Below, in pieces: positions 59,981 through 64,000 of a stretch of 64,000 nucleotides of DNA. The stretch spans positions 11,092,010 to 11,156,009 of the forward strand of contig NC_134144.1 of the NCBI RefSeq assembly GCF_033958435.1, written 5' to 3'. The DNA comes from Carettochelys insculpta. Taxonomy: Eukaryota; Chordata; Testudines; Carettochelyidae. The notes under the pieces are model-generated. The model saw nothing but the letters and a program-made list of their open reading frames with translations, searched no databases and was not told the DNA's origin. The first letter of the stretch is position 1; the number at the start of each line of letters is the position of its first letter. A program made the translations under genes and the position numbers.

Positions 59981-60110
59981 AGAGGACACCCCTGAGAGGA
60001 AGTGTATCTGTATCAGTATCTCACAATTCACGTATTAACCTGCCCTCTGCGTCTCTCTCTCTCTCCAGCCCACGTAGATACAGATACACTCCCTCTCAGG
60101 GGTATCCTCT
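59981..60110. repeat. 34-bp inverted repeat
   Basis: Arms 59981-60014 and 60077-60110 pair at 32 of 34 positions (AGAGGACACCCCTGAGAGG against its complement) around a 62-nt spacer with a CT run. Looks like a small fold-back element, family unknown. Confidence 0.65.
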
Positions 60111-60322
60111 CTTATGAAAGATTAAATATGATAACCTTAATTAACATCAACCAAAGAAGGCTGCTGTTTCTAATGTCACTTCACACTTTTCATTTAAATA
60201 TTATCACTCTCATTTGTACTGGAAATATACAGCATAATAAAAAGTCTGTAATCCTTGGGTAGGCGCTGTGAAAATACAAAACAAGAAAAAGATGTTCCTC
60301 CTACAAAGACTTAAAACCCTAA

Positions 60323-60776
60323 GGCTATGGTTACACTAGCGAGTTTTGCTGACAAAACCCTGATTTTGTTGACAAACCTGGTGGAACGTCCACACACAAA
60401 ATGTGTTTTGTCAGCAGTTTGTCAACAAAACTCAGCACTTTCACCAGCAGGGTTCTTCCTCTCAGCCATGAGGCATAATGCTGCTGTCCACAGATTCCAT
60501 CAAGAAAAAAGCTGTGTGGATGCTTGGGTGGGGTAGGTGGGACACTTCTCTCAATAGACAGGACAGCCAGTACAATGGGCAGCCCTGTCTGCTGTGCTTC
60601 TGGGTGCCTGTTTTGTTGAGAGAGCAGCTGGTAAGCCCAGCTGCTCAGTTGACAGAGCCAAGCGTTTTTCCAAATGGCTTTTGTGTGTGACCACATTCTG
60701 CTGACAGAAGTTTTGTCAGAAAAATCTCTTCCAACAGTGACTTCTTGCAACACAGCGCTGTAGTGTAACCATAGCC
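60323..60776 (+). mobile_element. Harbinger-type MITE, GTTGACA subfamily
   Basis: TAA on both sides (60320-60322, 60777-60779) and inverted tips GGCTATGGTTACACTA and TAGTGTAACCATAGCC. The TAA duplication is the Harbinger signature. Internal motifs TTTTGTTGACAAA, TTTGTCAACAAAAC and CTGCTGACAGAAG match 19564-19966. Confidence 0.85.
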
Positions 60777-60779
60777 TAA

Positions 60780-61206
60780 GAGTGTGTTTCCTTGCCCTTC
60801 TGCAGCCCTGACTAATGTCAATGAATGGTGTTCCTTTTGAGTGGATAGGCCGGGGGGTCTGCAACCTGGGGATCCAGAGACCCATATGGCTCTTTTAGGA
60901 CTTCTTTGTGGCCCCCAACGCTATAATTACAAAGCAAAGAAAAAAAAAAAACCTCTTGATTAGTTCCAATAAACAGTGAACATCTAAAAGCCCAAAAAAC
61001 AAAGAACTCATATGTAACTCTCAAACAATGTGGTCTCAAAATTCTGGATAACTCCCCCCAGCATCCTCCAGAGACAGAGAGAAAGGTCGGGAGTGAAAGT
61101 CAGGAAGACAGCAGTACAATCACGCACACAAATAGTGAGGAAATAGAATATGTAAACAGCTCGTGGCTATCCTGCAGTAACCATGTATCACATTACAAAT
61201 CACAGT
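60780..61206. other. intronic sequence, nothing recognised
   Basis: Two short A-rich runs. No feature recognised. Confidence 0.35.
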
Positions 61207-61409
61207 GGCTACATCTACACTACAGCGATCTTCTGACTGAAGCCCTTTTGGAAGATCTCTTCTGAAAGAACTTCTTTTGAAAGAGTGTGTCCACACACAA
61301 AAAAAGAGGATCAAAAGACTCATCTACTCTTTCGAAAGAGAGCATCCGTGACCCTCACTCTTTCGAAAGAACAGGCTTGGGATCGAAAAATCAGGTCCCA
61401 TGAGGACTG

Positions 61410-61415
<6 letters not shown>
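61207..61415 (+). mobile_element. Left half of a Harbinger-type MITE, CTTTCGAAAG subfamily
   Basis: Tip GGCTACATCTACACTACAG, then CTCTTCTGAAAGAAC, TACTCTTTCGAAAGAG and CACTCTTTCGAAAGAAC. No right tip is found; it runs into the AC microsatellite. Confidence 0.65.

Positions 61416-61471
<56 letters not shown>
61416..61471. repeat. (AC)n microsatellite
   Basis: About 27 uninterrupted CA units between two Harbinger-type elements. Confidence 0.95.
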
Positions 61472-61472
<1 letters not shown>

Positions 61473-61891
61473 TGTCTACACGTGCACGCTACTTTGAAGT
61501 AGCGGCACTAACTTCGAAATAGCGCCCGTCGCAGCTACACGCGTCGGGCGCTACTTCGAAGTTAACTTCGACGTTAGGCGGCGAGACGTCAAAGTCCCTA
61601 ACCTCATGAGGGGATCGGAATAGCGCCCTACTTCGACGTTCAACGTCGAAGTAGGGACCGTGTAGACGATCCGCGTCCCGCAACATCGAAATTGCCGGGT
61701 CCTCCATGGTGGCCATCAGCTGGGGGGTTGAGAGACGCTCTCTCCAGCCCCTCAGCTCACTAGTGGCCGTGTGGAGCGGCCCTTTAAAGGTCCCCTCCCG
61801 CTCCCTTCCGCTGCAGGAAGCTGAGGGAACATGCAGGCTGCAGCCTGCACACGCGGCCAGCCTGCACCACCCTCAGCCCCACAGAGCTGCG

Positions 61892-62546
61892 ATGGCTGCC
61901 CGGCAGCCCCCCCAGCGCCCCCAGGGGACCCCCCCCCCCAAGGGGAGCCAGGGCAGCCAGCCCAGCCAGAGGGGCAGCCAGGCTGGGAAGTGGCAGCGGG
62001 GCCCCTCCTGGACGGAGGCCGAGCTGCGGGACCTGCTGGGGCTCTGGAGCGAGGAGAAGGTGCTCCAGGTAATGGGGAGCAAGAGGTGGAACGCGGATGC
62101 GTTCGCTCGGCTGGCTGACGGCCTGGCTGCCCGGGGTCACCCTGCCCGCACTCCTGACCACGTCAGGAGTAAGGTCAAGGAGCTGCGGCAGGGTTACTCC
62201 CGGGCCCGGGATGCGGCCAGCCGATCTGGGGCCACCCCCGTCACTTGCCCCTTTTACAGGGAGCTCAGGGACATCCTGGGCTCCCGGCACACCTCCTCCC
62301 CTCCGGCCACCCTTGACACCTCAGCTGACGAGCCCCAGCAGGCCCTGCAGACGGAGTCCACCCCGGAGGCAAGCCCCACACCCCGGAGGCCACCCCCGGG
62401 ACATCGCGGCAGGAGGAGGAGGAGGAGGAGGAGGGGGGCTCCTCCTCCGCAGAATCCAGCCTGCAGATCCTCCTCCTGCCATCCCAGAGCAGCAGCAGGG
62501 CCTCCGCCCCGCCGGGGATCTCCGGACCGTGGGAGCGGACCGACAG
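61892..62546 (+). CDS. Myb/SANT-like DNA-binding protein, exon 1
   Basis: First exon from the ATG of MAARQPPQRPQ to a consensus-like donor (CGACAG, GTAGGT at 62547). The trihelix/SANT-like domain lies at about residues 39-130: WTEAELRDLLGLWSEE, VMGSKRWNADAFARLADGL, TPDHVRSKVKELRQGYSRAR, CPFYRELRDILG, with spaced aromatic and basic residues. These proteins accompany Harbinger transposases and bring them to DNA. A one-base shift near 62380 is likely, because after STPEASPTP another frame gives a Glu run and GGSSSAESSLQILLLPS up to the donor. The upstream frame to 61706 is probably not translated. Confidence 0.7.
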
Positions 62547-62802
62547 GTAGGTACCCCTCTCTGGTGGACACCCCTGGGCTTGAGGGGCAGGGGTAAGAGA
62601 TATGTGTCCAAGGCCCCTCACATGCTCACATGGCCATGGCCCCAAGGACACCAGGGCCATGGCCCTCACAGCACTGCATCCAATCAGCCCCTGCCCCCCC
62701 CGCACCCCGCATGAAAGTGCCATGCCCCATCCCCGGGCCAGGGGGAGCGGAACCTCGAGGGGCCCCCGGGAGGAGGGGGTGGGACACCCCGCAGCAGCAG
62801 CA

Positions 62803-63257
62803 TGTGATGGAGTGGGGGGAGTGCCAAAGGGAGACTCAGGCTACATATGAGCAACAAGAGCCGAATAGCTCCCAGGGGCAAAGGAGGATCCTGGGGCTAC
62901 AGCTGGCAGGTGACACCTCTGCCCTGAACAAACAGGAGGGAGGAGGCGAGCTGGCTTGGACTTGGGGGGCGAGGGCGGGGGCCACAGGTAGAGGCTAGGG
63001 GAAGGGAGAGCTGGAAGGCAGCCAGCCTGAGGAGGGGGAAAGCTGCATCCCCGAGGGGCACCCCTTGGGGTCTTCTCCCCATGACGGGTTGGAAGGACTG
63101 TCTCTTCCAACAGCTGGTGCGGTCACTCCTGGGAGAAACTGGGCATCTGTGGCCTAAGAAACCTCTCCTGCTCTCAGACCCTGCGGGGTGAAGTGAAAGT
63201 CGCTCCCACCAGGGGATGGGGTGCAGGGCAGGGGGACCCTGAACCCCATCCATCACA
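62803..63257 (+). repeat. Interspersed repeat, TGTGATGGAG family, copy 2, in the SANT intron
   Basis: Ends TGTGATGGAGTGGGG and CCCCATCCATCACA, with GCAGCA on both sides (62797-62802, 63258-63263; the left flank is CAG-rich, so this is weak). It lies between the two SANT exons and accounts for over half of their 852-bp intron. Confidence 0.6.
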
Positions 63258-63398
63258 GCAGCATCTCCCGGGGACGGGGATGGGGAACCTGCAGCACAGG
63301 GCTGGGGGGACAAAGGCCACGGCTCGGGGCCCACACTAACGCCTGTCTCCATTCTTCTTCCCCCCCTCCTCTCCTGTGTCCTGCACCTGCACCATCAG

Positions 63399-63805
63399 AA
63401 GGACCGGAAGAGAGCGCTGGCGAGACGTCAGTCGTCCCGGAGAGCCCTCCGGGACCATCGCTCCAGGGCAGCCCCTCGGCTGAGGACCGACCGGCCCCAC
63501 GGCGGGCTAGACGGCGGACCCCGCGCCTCCAACCGCCGACGGCGACGGACCCCCAGCTGCTGGCCATCCACCGTCAGCAGCTGGAGGTCGCAGAGCAGCA
63601 CCTCCAGCTGCAGGAGCGGGCGCTGGCCTGGCGCCAGGAGGCATGGGGGGCCTACATGGACACATTTAATCGCCTGGTGGACTACCTGGCCCCCCATGCC
63701 GCGCTGGCCGAAACATCGCCCGCCCTGCCTGCTCCTGCAGCCCCACCACCAGCTGCTCCGCCCGTCACCGGCCCGTCCGCCGTCGCCCCGCCACCCACCC
63801 GCTAG
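63399..63805 (+). CDS. Myb/SANT-like protein, exon 2
   Basis: Acceptor CACCATCAG at 63398, then an open frame to the stop at 63803-63805. It encodes EGPEESAGETSVV, a basic RRARRRTPRLQPP stretch, and the coil TDPQLLAIHRQQLEVAEQHL, QLQERALAWRQEAW, MDTFNRLVDYLAP, ending in an Ala/Pro-rich tail VAPPPTR. The coil is typical of the C-terminal half of SANT-type transposon proteins and probably dimerises the protein. An open splice-consistent structure and few breaks suggest a fairly young copy. Confidence 0.68.
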
Positions 63806-64000
63806 GGCCAGAGCGCCGAGGGACCCCTGGAGCCACCTGACACTCGCCGGCCACCATACCTTCTGGTCCAGCCCGCTCCCACCCAGCCACGGACCAGGCT
63901 GCGAGCGCTGCGGGGCTCCCGGCCGGCCACGCCCAGTGCCGGGTTATAGGGGTGAGGGGCCCGGGACGTGGCCCCCCCCCTTGTATATAGTTGGACCCTG

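Larger units (their letters stand above)
61470..64000 (+). mobile_element. Harbinger-type element with a two-exon SANT gene, right end outside
   Basis: The left end (TGTGTCTACACGTGCACGC) has the same TTCGAAGT motifs as the 12029 and 17513 elements, and a shared GTTGAGAGACGCTCTC block near 61725. It carries a spliced Myb/SANT-like gene but no transposase within the window; the element probably continues to the right. G/C-rich sequence here differs sharply from the AT-rich intron. Confidence 0.65.

Noticed and set aside
61706..61891. Upstream extension of the SANT exon-1 frame
   Set aside because: Overlaps non-coding sequence shared with MITEs; the later ATG at 61892 gives the protein-like start.

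Overview
The window is vertebrate nuclear DNA, most likely from a turtle. The evidence is two spliced exons of the polarity gene PARD3B, AT-rich intronic sequence, a tRNA-derived SINE of the tortoise type, CR1 and RTE LINEs, a DIRS retrotransposon, Penelope-like elements (PLEs) and many Harbinger and hAT MITEs. The species assignment is inference. No bacterial-type operon or CRISPR array is present.

Host gene: PARD3B runs on the minus strand. The exons at 18350-18556 and 15300-15537 join in frame, and I found no other PARD3B exon. The rest reads as large introns filled with mobile DNA.

Region by region. 0-6 kb holds three fold-back PLE insertions, two of them nested in an older PLE, all with long target-site duplications and hammerhead-ribozyme-like cores. 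6-19.9 kb holds hAT and Harbinger MITEs, a turtle SINE, a CR1 tail and the two host exons. 21.97-32.11 kb is a three-level nest: an RTE LINE flanked by a 13-bp duplication was split by a DIRS element of about 7 kb, whose gag was later split by a solo-LTR-like insertion. 33.0-34.7 kb is a decayed Gypsy pol. 34.7-38.0 kb is a hAT element split by a second, dead RTE. 38.2-39.2 kb is CR1. 46.1-47.1 kb is a PLE end with an open GIY-YIG reading frame. 48.9-52.5 kb is a decayed two-gene Harbinger element with a hAT MITE inside. 54-61 kb holds Tigger, hAT and Harbinger MITEs. 61.47 kb to the end is a Harbinger-type element carrying a two-exon Myb/SANT-like gene; it shares its left end with the non-coding copies at 12.0 and 17.5 kb.

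Two themes recur. First, the PLE fold-backs centre on the hammerhead-like core, which suggests that the ribozyme or its dimer shapes how these copies form. Second, at least nine Harbinger-type elements share a tip close to GGCTAYRTCTACACTA, yet each subfamily repeats its own TCGA-centred or GTCGAC-like motif inside. That pattern could reflect co-diversification with SANT-type DNA-binding proteins.
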